Under the pieces are notes generated by a model. That model saw nothing but the letters and a program-made list of their open reading frames with translations, ran no database searches and was not told the DNA's origin. A DNA stretch of 22,403 nt. It comes from Spirochaetia bacterium (GTDB taxonomy: Bacteria; Spirochaetota; Spirochaetia; Treponematales; Breznakiellaceae). Below are positions 8,387 through 14,340 of this stretch, piece by piece. The translations under genes and the position numbers were made by a program. The stretch is from contig BNVB01000039.1 in NCBI GenBank assembly GCA_025997795.1, positions 1 through 22,403 on the forward strand, written 5' to 3'. Position 1 is the stretch's first letter. The number at the start of each line of letters is the position of its first letter.

Positions 8387-9096
8387 TAGACCTCGCCTAC
8401 CACTATCTTCATGTGCTTTTTTATGTCCTTTTGATGGGGGGAAATTTCAAAAGCCCGGCGGAGCCATATCCGCGCTTCGGAAAGATCGCCGTTTTTAAAA
8501 TGTGCCCAACCCAGGGAATCGAGGTATGCGGCGCTTTGAGGTTTTTTGTCCACCGCTTTGCGGCACAGTTTTATACCCCGTTTTATGTCGATATCCGAAT
8601 CGGCCAGGATATAACCCAGACCGTTAAGGGCGGTGGTATTATCCCCATCCATGTCCAGGGCTTTTTCGTAAAAATCAACTGCCTTTTGGTACTGCCGCTG
8701 GGACCACGCTGCATAGGCCATGGTGGTGTACATCTGGATGGATTCGTAACCGCCTTTTACGAGCCGCCCCAGTTCAAATTCCGCCAGTTTGGAACGGCCG
8801 GTGACTACATAGATATACGCCAGGGCCATACGGCACTGATACACCCGGAGCGGATCCGGGGCGGCGGTAACTACCTGTTCCAGGTAAAGAAGCGCATCGT
8901 CAAACCGTTCCAGTTTGGTATAACAAAGACCCAGATAGTAAGCCAGTTCTGTATGATCTTCTGCCTCAAAAGCGGCGGTATTGACCTGGAGGAATTCTTC
9001 CAGCGCCCGGTCCCAGCGCTTAATCTTAAAGAGCCTTGTACCTTCTTCCATAGTCCTTGACGGATCCTGGTTCTTTTTGGAATCCCGGCCTGCCAT
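8386..9096 (-). CDS. TPR-repeat protein
   Basis: A 236-aa protein made almost entirely of tetratricopeptide repeats. Examples are 'AYYLGLCYTKLERFDDALLY', 'AYAAWSQRQYQKAVDFYEKA', 'ALNGLGYILADSDIDIKRGI' and 'YLDSLGWAHFKNGDLSEARI', the last ending near residue 220. There is no signal peptide and the N-terminus is polar ('MAGRDSKKNQDPSR'), so it is probably cytoplasmic. AAGGA precedes the ATG. Only 3 nt separate it from the kinase gene upstream, and its stop overlaps the NHL gene's start, so the three genes form one operon. TPR proteins act as protein-binding scaffolds; no specific partner can be named, though the coupled TPR/NHL/VWA-like protein is an obvious candidate. Confidence 0.82.
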   Translation of the reverse strand: MAGRDSKKNQDPSRTMEEGTRLFKIKRWDRALEEFLQVNTAAFEAEDHTELAYYLGLCYTKLERFDDALLYLEQVVTAAPDPLRVYQCRMALAYIYVVTGRSKLAEFELGRLVKGGYESIQMYTTMAYAAWSQRQYQKAVDFYEKALDMDGDNTTALNGLGYILADSDIDIKRGIKLCRKAVDKKPQSAAYLDSLGWAHFKNGDLSEARIWLRRAFEISPHQKDIKKHMKIVVGEV

Positions 9097-9099
9097 GAC

Positions 9100-10269
9100 T
9101 TATCCTTTGGAAATAACGCGGGCGCCCGGAGCGGGCCGGACATCGTACACCAGGGGGTGGAACCCGAAGATCCGTTCATAATCCTCCAAACGCCTGCGGT
9201 ATTCTTCCATGGCGTTTTCCCGGAGTATTGTATAGGTACAGCCGCCAAAACCTTCGCCGGTCATGCGGGATGCCGCTACCCCTTCTATTTCCTGGGCCCT
9301 TTTAACCAGCCAGTCAATTTCCGGGCAGGATACTTCGTAGAGATCCCGGAGACTTTCATGGGAATGATAAATAAGCCGGGAAAGCTCCTCCGTCTCGCCC
9401 TGCTCCAGCGCCGCCGCCGCTTCCCGTACCCGCAGGTTTTCTTCTACTACATGGAGCGAGCGGCGGCGTATTTCTTCGGTTAAATCGCCCATGGATTCCA
9501 GAAGATCCGGCGGCACATAATCGCGAAAACTATGACCCGGCCGCTTTTTTGCCAGGAGTTCCAACCCCCGGCCGGTATCTTTCTGGCGCTGCCGGAGTTC
9601 TTCCTCCACCCCAATCCGGGGAACCCGGGAATCCATTAACAGCGTTTTATAGCGGGTAAAGGGCGATTTTATCCTGATAAGTTCCTGAGATTTTTCGTCC
9701 ACCAGCAGAAAATGATCTTTTTTTGCATGGAGGGCCACAAGGTAATCGACGGGACTTACCGATTCTTTGCCCAGAAAGGTCTCTTCTGCCTGGACAAGCT
9801 TGGCCAAAAGGTCCCGCTCCGGCAGGGACACCTTAAAAAGGCTCTTAAGGGCCACTGCGGCGGCCACCTCGATGGCGGTAGAAGACGCAAGCCCCGCCTG
9901 CTGGGGTATATCCCCGGCAAGGGTAAAATTAAGGCCCCTGACAGGACAGCCCAGATTGGCAAAAATATGAATAGCCAGCTTGATAAAGTTGGCCCAGCGG
10001 TCTTCCCGCTTGTATTTAAGGTTAAGCAGTGTGGTCCGCTTCCGTTCCCCCAGGTCTGCGGCAAAAAAACGGAGTGAATTGTCCTTTCTAAGGCTTACGG
10101 CAACCCTAATTGTCCGGTCGATAGCCGAAGAAAGGTACAAACCCGCTCCCCGCTCCCCATGTTCACCCATATAGTGGAGCCGGCCCGGAGCTTCGGCAAT
10201 AACAACCTGATCGGACGCATCGCTGCCCAATTCATACTCAGTCCGGTGTACGGGACCGATATCCAGCAT
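9100..10269 (-). CDS. galK: Galactokinase-like GHMP sugar kinase
   Basis: A 389-aa GHMP-superfamily kinase that transfers phosphate from ATP to a sugar, with galactokinase length and order. Motif 1 is 'APGRLHYMGEHGERGAG' (27-43), motif 2 (ATP-binding loop) is 'PQQAGLASSTA' (122-132), and motif 3 is 'GEGFGGCTYTI' (338-348), preceded by 'ASRMT' as in GalK. Asp175 in 'SPVDY' is the likely catalytic Asp. In true galactokinases motif 1 reads GEHTDYxxG, whose Asp contacts the sugar; here it reads GEHGERGAG, so the substrate may not be galactose. GAGAGG precedes the ATG. It is the first gene of the minus-strand operon and has a roughly 90-nt leader from the promoter at 10363-10391. Other GHMP kinases such as L-arabinokinase-like or glucuronokinase-like enzymes are alternatives. 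Confidence 0.78.
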   Translation of the reverse strand: MLDIGPVHRTEYELGSDASDQVVIAEAPGRLHYMGEHGERGAGLYLSSAIDRTIRVAVSLRKDNSLRFFAADLGERKRTTLLNLKYKREDRWANFIKLAIHIFANLGCPVRGLNFTLAGDIPQQAGLASSTAIEVAAAVALKSLFKVSLPERDLLAKLVQAEETFLGKESVSPVDYLVALHAKKDHFLLVDEKSQELIRIKSPFTRYKTLLMDSRVPRIGVEEELRQRQKDTGRGLELLAKKRPGHSFRDYVPPDLLESMGDLTEEIRRRSLHVVEENLRVREAAAALEQGETEELSRLIYHSHESLRDLYEVSCPEIDWLVKRAQEIEGVAASRMTGEGFGGCTYTILRENAMEEYRRRLEDYERIFGFHPLVYDVRPAPGARVISKG

Positions 10270-10362
10270 TTTGCCAAACCTCTCTTTATAGTATGCCTTC
10301 TCTACCGTAAAAAAGGCGATTAAATGACCATTCTAACGAGCGTTTCGAAGGTAATTAGCCCA

Positions 10363-10391
10363 AGTATACCGAAAAAAAATGGTTAGTTCAA
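10363..10391 (-). promoter_or_regulatory. Promoter of the kinase/TPR/NHL/chemoreceptor operon
   Basis: On the minus strand, TTGAAC (10391-10386) and TATACT (10368-10363) are separated by 17 nt. Transcription would start near 10355, giving a leader of about 90 nt before the kinase ATG at 10269. Confidence 0.6.
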
Positions 10392-10442
10392 TGAAAATAC
10401 CGGAAAAAAAGCGGGAAAATAATCTTTTCCTGGCTCTATTAT

Positions 10443-10463
10443 GAGGCAGTTCCAAAATGTCAG
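10443..10463. repeat. 21-bp repeat, left copy (half of palindrome)
   Basis: The 21 bases here recur exactly at 11201-11221, on the other side of the FecR-domain gene. The core is GGCAGTTCCAAAATGTCAG. Here the complementary right arm is degenerate (ATTTTAGTTG at 10468-10477), whereas at 11201 it is complete. The rest of the 10270-10547 gap holds two promoters and nothing else recognisable. Confidence 0.8.
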
Positions 10464-10474
10464 CTCGATTTTAG

Positions 10475-10503
10475 TTGTTTTTTTACAACAAGGGGTGTAT
10501 ACT
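10475..10503 (+). promoter_or_regulatory. Promoter of the FecR-domain gene
   Basis: TTGTTT (10475-10480) and TATACT (10498-10503) are separated by 17 nt. The leader contains a small hairpin, GCTGT-ATAAA-ACAGC (10520-10534), just before the AGGGGG ribosome binding site at 10539-10544. Confidence 0.6.
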
Positions 10504-10547
10504 ATTTTATAGGTCAAAGGCTGTATAAAACAGCTGTTAGGGGGATT

Positions 10548-11195
10548 ATGATGAAAAAAACATTTGTTGCTGCGATGATGATGATTCTAGGCGCCGCGGT
10601 TTTTGCCCAAACCGGGGTAATTAAAGAACTTGCCGGTACGGTGGAACTTAAGCGCAGCGGAGCGGCGGCCTTTACCCCCGCCAGGGCCGGAGACACGGTA
10701 GCAAAGGATACGATTGTTTCCACGGGCTTTAAGAGCAGCGCCATTATTACGGTGGGAAGTTCGGTTATTACGGTGCGGCCCTTAACCAGTTTAAGTTTTT
10801 CCGACATAAGCGCCCAGGCAGGGACAGAAACGCTTAATGTAAACCTCCAGGCAGGCCGGGTACGGGTGGATGTAAGCCCTCCTGTGGGAACAAGAGCCCG
10901 TATGAGCGTACAGGGCCCCAGCGCAACCGCTTCTGTGCGGGGAACCAGTTTTGAATTTGACACATCCAATTTGCAGGTACTGGAAGGAACCGTAGCTTTT
11001 GAAGGCAACCGGGGCGAAACCGTTCTGGTACGGGCCGGTTCCACCAGCCGGATAGATGCAGACGGCAGGGTGGTACACCCGCTTATTACCAATGCGGAAA
11101 AACTCTACCCCCTGGCAGAAACGGATTCCGGCAAAAGTACCGATGCGCTTCCACCCAGCATGGTGGATATAAGCATTAGCTTGAGTTATCTTTAA
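10548..11195 (+). CDS. Secreted FecR-domain protein
   Basis: A 215-aa exported protein with a signal peptide ('FVAAMMMILGAAVFAQ', ending about residue 21). It is followed by a FecR-like beta-rich domain (about 23-165): 'ELAGTVELKRSGAAAFTPAR', 'GDTVAKDTIVSTGFKSSAII' and 'SVRGTSFEFDTSNLQVLEGT'. The 'VRGTxFEF...VLEGxV' pattern is characteristic of the family. There is no N-terminal regulatory segment or membrane anchor as in true FecR sigma regulators, and no sigma factor lies nearby, so a periplasmic or envelope role is more likely than iron signalling. There are two adjacent ATG codons; AGGGGG is 3 nt from the first (10548) and 6 nt from the second (10551), which favours the second. The gene is monocistronic and lies between two copies of a 21-bp repeat. 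Confidence 0.8.
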   Translation: MMKKTFVAAMMMILGAAVFAQTGVIKELAGTVELKRSGAAAFTPARAGDTVAKDTIVSTGFKSSAIITVGSSVITVRPLTSLSFSDISAQAGTETLNVNLQAGRVRVDVSPPVGTRARMSVQGPSATASVRGTSFEFDTSNLQVLEGTVAFEGNRGETVLVRAGSTSRIDADGRVVHPLITNAEKLYPLAETDSGKSTDALPPSMVDISISLSYL

Positions 11196-11200
11196 AAAAC

Positions 11201-11234
11201 GAGGCAGTTCCAAAATGTCAGATTTTGGAACTGC
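11201..11234 (+). repeat. Palindromic 21-bp repeat, right copy; possible terminator
   Basis: The 21-bp sequence of 10443-10463 is repeated here and extended into a perfect 13-bp stem (11204-11216 with 11222-11234) around a 5-nt loop. It sits 6 nt after the FecR-domain stop codon, so it may act as a terminator or mRNA-end stabiliser, although no T-tract follows. The duplicated arm on both sides of the gene suggests a dispersed palindromic repeat. Confidence 0.75.
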
Positions 11235-11373
11235 AACCTATAAAATACGCAGTTTTGTAAGGCTCGTTTCTTCTGCCAGAGATTTCGTCATGTACGCTGG
11301 AGAAATCACTGGCAATACCTACAGCGGGGATGGCGGCGAGGTGTATATCCATAATGGCAGCGTTTTTACCTAA
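11215..11373 (+). pseudogene. Remnant of a glycine-rich beta-helix surface protein
   Basis: A short reading frame of 52 codons whose last third reads 'GEITGNTYSGDGGEVYIHNG' and then 'SVFT' before a stop. This has the shape of one turn of the repeat seen in large bacterial surface proteins, where 'GNT..GGGVYV.NG.FT' recurs many times. Only about one repeat survives, and the preceding residues do not fit the pattern. The 711-bp repeated unit begins 12 nt after the stop. I infer a gene fragment left by recombination; it is unlikely to be a working protein. Confidence 0.45.
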
Positions 11374-11389
11374 AAGCTCATAATAAGTC

Positions 11390-11418
11390 TTGACAAACAA
11401 CTGATGATTGAGTACGAT
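11390..11418 (+). promoter_or_regulatory. Antisense promoter at the 3' end of nuclease-like gene A
   Basis: TTGACA (11390-11395), a 17-nt spacer and TACGAT (11413-11418) read toward the minus-strand gene. Copy B keeps both boxes while several bases of the spacer differ, consistent with selection on the promoter. Confidence 0.6.
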
Positions 11419-11422
11419 ATAG

Positions 11423-12010
11423 TTATCGAGGGCATTTCGGTTTATCCGGCTTTCCCTGGATAGCTGCCGGGTCGCAAGGCCCGGATTTTTTTTGCCCAAG
11501 CTCTGCTTCCCTCCAACGGTAAAACTCCCCACTCTGGGTAAAATAGGCGGTAATTACACCGCCTGAATACCCCTTCCGTTCAATGTACCCTGATAGTTTG
11601 CGGGTAACATCATGCCGGGTCAGGTGCGCGTCAATTTTCAGGAAGACATACGCTGTCTTGGCCCTAGCCTCTTTGTAACGCTCCTCCACTTGCCTTATAC
11701 TTCCGGTGATGGTCTTAAACTCCATCACATAGCCGTCAACCACCGCATCGGGGTGTTTGACATACTTTTCGTTTGAGTTCGTGGTCTCCGGCAACAAATA
11801 GACAGTACTTCCCCGCTCCACCAGTATCCTTGCCTGTCTCAGCTCCTTTTCAAGAACGTTTATCTGCTCTGCGCTTCGGGGTATTCTGCTCTTGGCAATG
11901 AATATACTGGCTTCCAACGCCTCCCATTTCTCACGGGGGTACAAACTTTCGGCAACTTCCTTCGCCTTTTGACTGTTATCTATTGTCTGCGTCTTCGGCG
12001 GCCGCTCCAT
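11423..12010 (-). CDS. PD-(D/E)xK nuclease-like protein, copy A
   Basis: A 195-aa protein of uncertain function. Its core at 83-127 contains 'KHPDAVVDGYVMEFKTITGS' followed by 'AYVFLKID'. Asp88, Asp92, Glu97 and Lys99 form a D...ExK arrangement like that of PD-(D/E)xK nucleases. The 'PDAxxDGxxxEFKTxxGS' pattern resembles the C-terminal tRNase domains of CdiA-type contact toxins and related stand-alone phage proteins. The fold seems complete by 'GEFYRWREAE' (161-170); the basic, proline-rich tail 171-195 is encoded by the DNA opposite the candidate sRNA. GAGGGG lies 7 nt upstream of the ATG. There is no signal peptide and no recognisable immunity gene beside it. It is almost identical to the gene at 13753-14340. 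Nuclease activity is an inference. Confidence 0.65.
   Translation of the reverse strand: MERPPKTQTIDNSQKAKEVAESLYPREKWEALEASIFIAKSRIPRSAEQINVLEKELRQARILVERGSTVYLLPETTNSNEKYVKHPDAVVDGYVMEFKTITGSIRQVEERYKEARAKTAYVFLKIDAHLTRHDVTRKLSGYIERKGYSGGVITAYFTQSGEFYRWREAELGQKKSGPCDPAAIQGKPDKPKCPR
11425..11493 (+). ncRNA. Candidate small RNA antisense to nuclease-like gene A
   Basis: A predicted transcript of about 69 nt lies between the promoter at 11390-11418 and a strong intrinsic terminator. A first hairpin can form at 11429-11457 (AGGG/CCCT base, TCGG/CCGG top, TTTAT loop). The terminator has a 7-bp stem (11467-11473 with 11478-11484) capped by a GCAA tetraloop and followed by an A and eight T (11486-11493). 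The RNA overlaps the last 23 codons and stop of the minus-strand gene, beyond its conserved domain. I recognise no known RNA family. An antitoxin-like or regulatory role is inference. Confidence 0.5.
11467..11493 (+). terminator. Intrinsic terminator of candidate sRNA A
   Basis: CCGGGTC-GCAA-GGCCCGG stem-loop followed by ATTTTTTTT. It is effective only on the plus strand, because on the minus strand the A-tract precedes the stem. Confidence 0.7.
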
Positions 12011-12184
12011 CTTATAACCCCTCGTAGCCTATTATCCATTTTTCCGGCAATTTAATGAACGTCTCTTTATGGACGGTTTCAGCACGGGCGGTGATGAATG
12101 CTGCCGAAATGTATGCGCGGTAGCAGTTTTACTCTTTCGGCGATATGGGAGCACAAGAGCTCCCTGCGTTCCTTAGCAATGCAT

Positions 12185-12490
12185 TTACATTTTTGCGTAA
12201 GTCTCGCGCGCAACCCCAAGTTCTTCATTGGCGGCAATCACCCACACTTCGGCTTTTGATTCTGGTGAGCTGATAAGCCTGTCTCCCTTTCCATCGGTGT
12301 TTGCTTTTTTGTCCAGCGCAATACCGAGGCTCTGTACCGACTCGCAGATACGTCCCCGTAACAGCGGTGAATTTTCGCCTATGCCGCCGGTGAACACAAG
12401 CCGGTCGAGGCCGCCCAGTTCGACAAAGTACTGGCCTATGTAACGCTGGACGGCATTGGTAAAAACATCCAGCGCCAGGGCGGCCCGCGG
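12185..12490 (-). pseudogene. ackA: C-terminal fragment of acetate kinase
   Basis: About 102 codons match the last quarter of acetate kinase, the enzyme that interconverts acetyl phosphate and acetate. Visible are 'ALALDVFTNAVQRYIGQYF', the nucleotide-binding segment 'LVFTGGIGENSPLLRGRICE', and the terminal 'VWVIAANEELGVARETY'. A full enzyme is about 400 aa; some 300 residues are missing. At about 12480-12492 the homology stops and the start of an unrelated aminopeptidase gene begins in a different frame, so this is the right half of a recombination scar. An ATG within the foreign part (12514) could in principle start a 109-aa peptide, but it would not be a working kinase. Confidence 0.8.
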
Positions 12491-12771
12491 AGTCCTATGT
12501 ATACATCGGCCCATTCCATCCCATACGCTTCGATTTCCGGCACCCAGGCAATCTGTTCACCGGAACCGTAACGGAGCAGGGAATGACGCAGTGTTTCGGA
12601 GAGAAATTGTACCTGGGGAAATCCGCCGGCTTTGATTACCGCACGGTAAACCGCCTGGGCAAGAGGGAAGGTATCCGGCTCGATCATGGCGATCATCACC
12701 TTTTCTCCACTCTTTACCCCGGTGGAATAGTTTACCAGCAGATTACCCAAGCGTTCCCATCGCGGATCCAT
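12490..12771 (-). pseudogene. N-terminal fragment of M29-family aminopeptidase
   Basis: The first 95 or so codons match M29 (AmpS/PepS-type) metallo-aminopeptidases: 'MDPRWERLGNLLVNYSTGVK', 'SGEKVMIAMIEP', 'LAQAVYRAVIKAGGFPQVQF' and 'EWADVYIGLRG'. Whole enzymes are about 400 aa and their metal ligands lie in the missing part. After 'GLRG' the frame runs out of homology into acetate kinase DNA read out of frame, ending in 'PPWRWMFLPMPSSVT'. The start and an AAGGGG ribosome binding site are intact, 29 nt after the BtpA-family gene, so a dead peptide may still be made. Confidence 0.78.
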
Positions 12772-12800
12772 CTATTACCCCTTGAACACTTGTTAATGAA

Positions 12801-13613
12801 CTAAAGATTCTTTCTAAAATCTTTGACCTTGTCCATAAAGGCCTTAACCCTGGATTCGTCTACGGGGTTGAAGAAAGCTCCGTCTTTTTTGAAGGTAGTG
12901 CCGGTTACCGCGCCATCGGCAATGGACAACTGCTCTTCTACAGTATCAAGCCGAACCCCGGTATTAACAAAAACCGTGGTCTCGGGCACAGCAGTTTTTA
13001 CCTGCTTTAAAACGGATGTGTCGGTTTCTGCTCCCGCTATAAGGCCCGAAACACAGAGGGCGTCGGGGAGATCGTTAAAAACAGTAGATTTGGCAATGTC
13101 GGCGATATTGCGGCCGCCCAGGTAAACAGAAGCTTCGGGGAATATATTGAAGAGCAGCTTGATCTTCTGCGCACCAAGCCTGTACTGATGGCGGACAACT
13201 TCGCCGCAATTTGTATTCCAGAGACCGAAATCCGATGCATACACGCCGGTAAAAATTTCGCGGACAAAGAGAGCATCCACAGCCATGGCGAGATCAATGG
13301 AGGCGATTGGGTCCCAAAGCACATTCACTCCATAGGGCACGGTGATATCCTTTCTCAGCTCGCCGATGACACGGGCCATCGAGGTATAAGTGATGGGCTC
13401 CACTTTGGTAAGATAGGGAAGACTGAATTCATTGGAGAACATTATTGCGTCCACGCCTCCCCTCTGGAGGGCTAAAAGATCCGCGCGGGCCTTTTCGATT
13501 ACCCAGGGCAGTCCCTTTTGTTGATCATACCGGGGATCTCCGGGCAGGGCCTGAAAATGACACATAGCGATGACGGGTTTTTTTACCTTAAATACTTCCT
13601 CTAACCAACTCAT
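12801..13613 (-). CDS. BtpA/SgcQ-family TIM-barrel protein
   Basis: A 270-aa soluble protein of the BtpA family, predicted TIM barrels related to phosphate-binding enzymes. The founding member affects photosystem I in cyanobacteria, but most bacterial members (including SgcQ) lie in sugar or nucleoside operons with no proven reaction. Family features are the start 'VKKPVIAMCHFQALPGDPRY' (10-29), 'GGVDAIMFSNEF' (52-63), 'PYGVNVLWDP' (93-102), 'PDALCVSGLIAGAETD' and the C-terminal 'VFVNTGVRLDTVEEQLSIAD'. The length is normal and the gene looks intact. GGAGG precedes the ATG, and a consensus promoter lies upstream. It was probably co-transcribed with an aminopeptidase gene that is now truncated. 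Confidence 0.83.
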   Translation of the reverse strand: MSWLEEVFKVKKPVIAMCHFQALPGDPRYDQQKGLPWVIEKARADLLALQRGGVDAIMFSNEFSLPYLTKVEPITYTSMARVIGELRKDITVPYGVNVLWDPIASIDLAMAVDALFVREIFTGVYASDFGLWNTNCGEVVRHQYRLGAQKIKLLFNIFPEASVYLGGRNIADIAKSTVFNDLPDALCVSGLIAGAETDTSVLKQVKTAVPETTVFVNTGVRLDTVEEQLSIADGAVTGTTFKKDGAFFNPVDESRVKAFMDKVKDFRKNL

Positions 13614-13651
13614 TATCTTTCCTCCAAAGTGTTGAACGGATTTATCTTCAA

Positions 13652-13680
13652 ATTCTACAAATATTGTACTGTGCTGTCAA
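13652..13680 (-). promoter_or_regulatory. Promoter of the BtpA-family gene
   Basis: On the minus strand, TTGACA (13680-13675) and TAGAAT (13657-13652) are separated by 17 nt, with transcription expected to start about 30 nt before the ATG at 13613. Confidence 0.7.
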
Positions 13681-13719
13681 TCTGTCTGTTGGATTGCGCC
13701 AGATTAATTATGCAAAGTC

Positions 13720-13748
13720 TTGACAAACAATCAATGATTTAGTACGAT
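13720..13748 (+). promoter_or_regulatory. Antisense promoter at the 3' end of nuclease-like gene B
   Basis: TTGACA (13720-13725), 17-nt spacer, TACGAT (13743-13748); the same arrangement as in copy A with a diverged spacer. Confidence 0.6.
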
Positions 13749-13752
13749 ATAG

Positions 13753-14340
13753 TTATCGAGGGCATTTCGGTTTATCCGGCTTTCCCTGGATAGCTGCCGG
13801 GTCGCAAGGCCCGGATTTTTTTTGCCCAAGCTCTGCTTCCCTCCAACGGTAAAACTCCCCACTCTGGGTAAAATAGGCGGTAATTACACCGCCTGAATAC
13901 CCCTTCCGTTCAATGTACCCCGATAGTTTGCGGGTAACATCATGCCGGGTCAGGTGCGCGTCAATTTTCAGGAAGACATACGCTGTCTTGGCCCTAGCCT
14001 CTTTGTAACGCTCCTCCACTTGCCTTATACTTCCGGTGATGGTCTTAAACTCCATCACATAGCCGTCAACCACCGCATCGGGGTGTTTGATATGCTTTTC
14101 GTTTGAGTTCGTGGCCTCCGGCAACAAATAGACAGTACTTCCCCGCTCCACCAGTATCCTTGCCTGTCTCAGCTCCTTTTCAAGAACGTTTATCTGCTCC
14201 GCACTTCGGGGTATTCTGCTCTTGGCAATGAATATACCGGCTTCCAACGCCTCCCATTTCTCACGGGGGTACAAACTTTCGGCAACTTCCTTCGTCTTTT
14301 GACTGATATCTATTGTTTTCGCCTTCGGCGGCCGTTCCAT
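13753..14340 (-). CDS. PD-(D/E)xK nuclease-like protein, copy B
   Basis: A 195-aa near twin of the protein at 11423-12010. The differences are confined to the first 85 residues: several in 'KAKTIDISQKTK' (7-18), plus Ser/Gly35, Thr/Ala76 and 'KHI' for 'KYV' at 82-84. From the putative catalytic segment (Asp88, Asp92, Glu97, Lys99) to the end the two proteins are identical. GAGGGG lies about 7 nt before the ATG. As with copy A, no immunity partner, transposase or secretion signal is visible. The concentration of changes in the N-terminal part could mean recent duplication with drift, or gene conversion of the 3' half. Function is inferred from the motif only. Confidence 0.65.
   Translation of the reverse strand: MERPPKAKTIDISQKTKEVAESLYPREKWEALEAGIFIAKSRIPRSAEQINVLEKELRQARILVERGSTVYLLPEATNSNEKHIKHPDAVVDGYVMEFKTITGSIRQVEERYKEARAKTAYVFLKIDAHLTRHDVTRKLSGYIERKGYSGGVITAYFTQSGEFYRWREAELGQKKSGPCDPAAIQGKPDKPKCPR
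13755..13823 (+). ncRNA. Candidate small RNA antisense to nuclease-like gene B
   Basis: Identical in sequence to the candidate RNA of copy A (11425-11493), with the same two hairpins and the same GCAA-capped terminator with eight T (13797-13823). The two copies should therefore make the same RNA, and each could act on both nuclease-like mRNAs. Confidence 0.5.
13797..13823 (+). terminator. Intrinsic terminator of candidate sRNA B
   Basis: Same 7-bp GC-rich stem, GCAA loop and T8 tract as at 11467-11493. Confidence 0.7.

Larger units (their letters stand above)
11385..12095. repeat. 711-bp direct repeat unit, copy A
   Basis: The sequence from 11385 to about 12095 is repeated in the same orientation at 13715-14425, a constant offset of 2330 nt. 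Identity is very high, with roughly 20-30 differences, and the last 100 codons of the enclosed gene are unchanged. Identity begins exactly at the -35 box of a plus-strand promoter and ends about 85 nt upstream of the enclosed minus-strand gene. I see no transposase gene or terminal inverted repeat. The remaining gap (12096-12184) holds nothing recognisable. Confidence 0.85.

Noticed and set aside
10443..11234. CRISPR-like repeats
   Set aside because: Only two copies, separated by a gene and unequal in their palindromes; no regular spacers anywhere in the window.
11218..11532. 104-codon minus-strand frame beyond nuclease-like gene A
   Set aside because: It overlaps the end of gene A in another frame. 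The flank it continues into is not shared by copy B, and it has no domain. A slip on the A8 run could join the two frames, but nothing supports that.
12015..12130. Short upstream frame ending 'EKWIIGYEGL', resembling the start of NUMOD4 homing-endonuclease motifs
   Set aside because: Copy B carries an indel and non-synonymous changes in the same place, copy A has no start codon, and the likeness is only a few residues.
12185..12514. Intact 109-aa protein starting 'MGRCIHRTP'
   Set aside because: The first residues come from the out-of-frame aminopeptidase fragment and the rest is only the acetate kinase C-terminus, so this is a pseudogene artefact.
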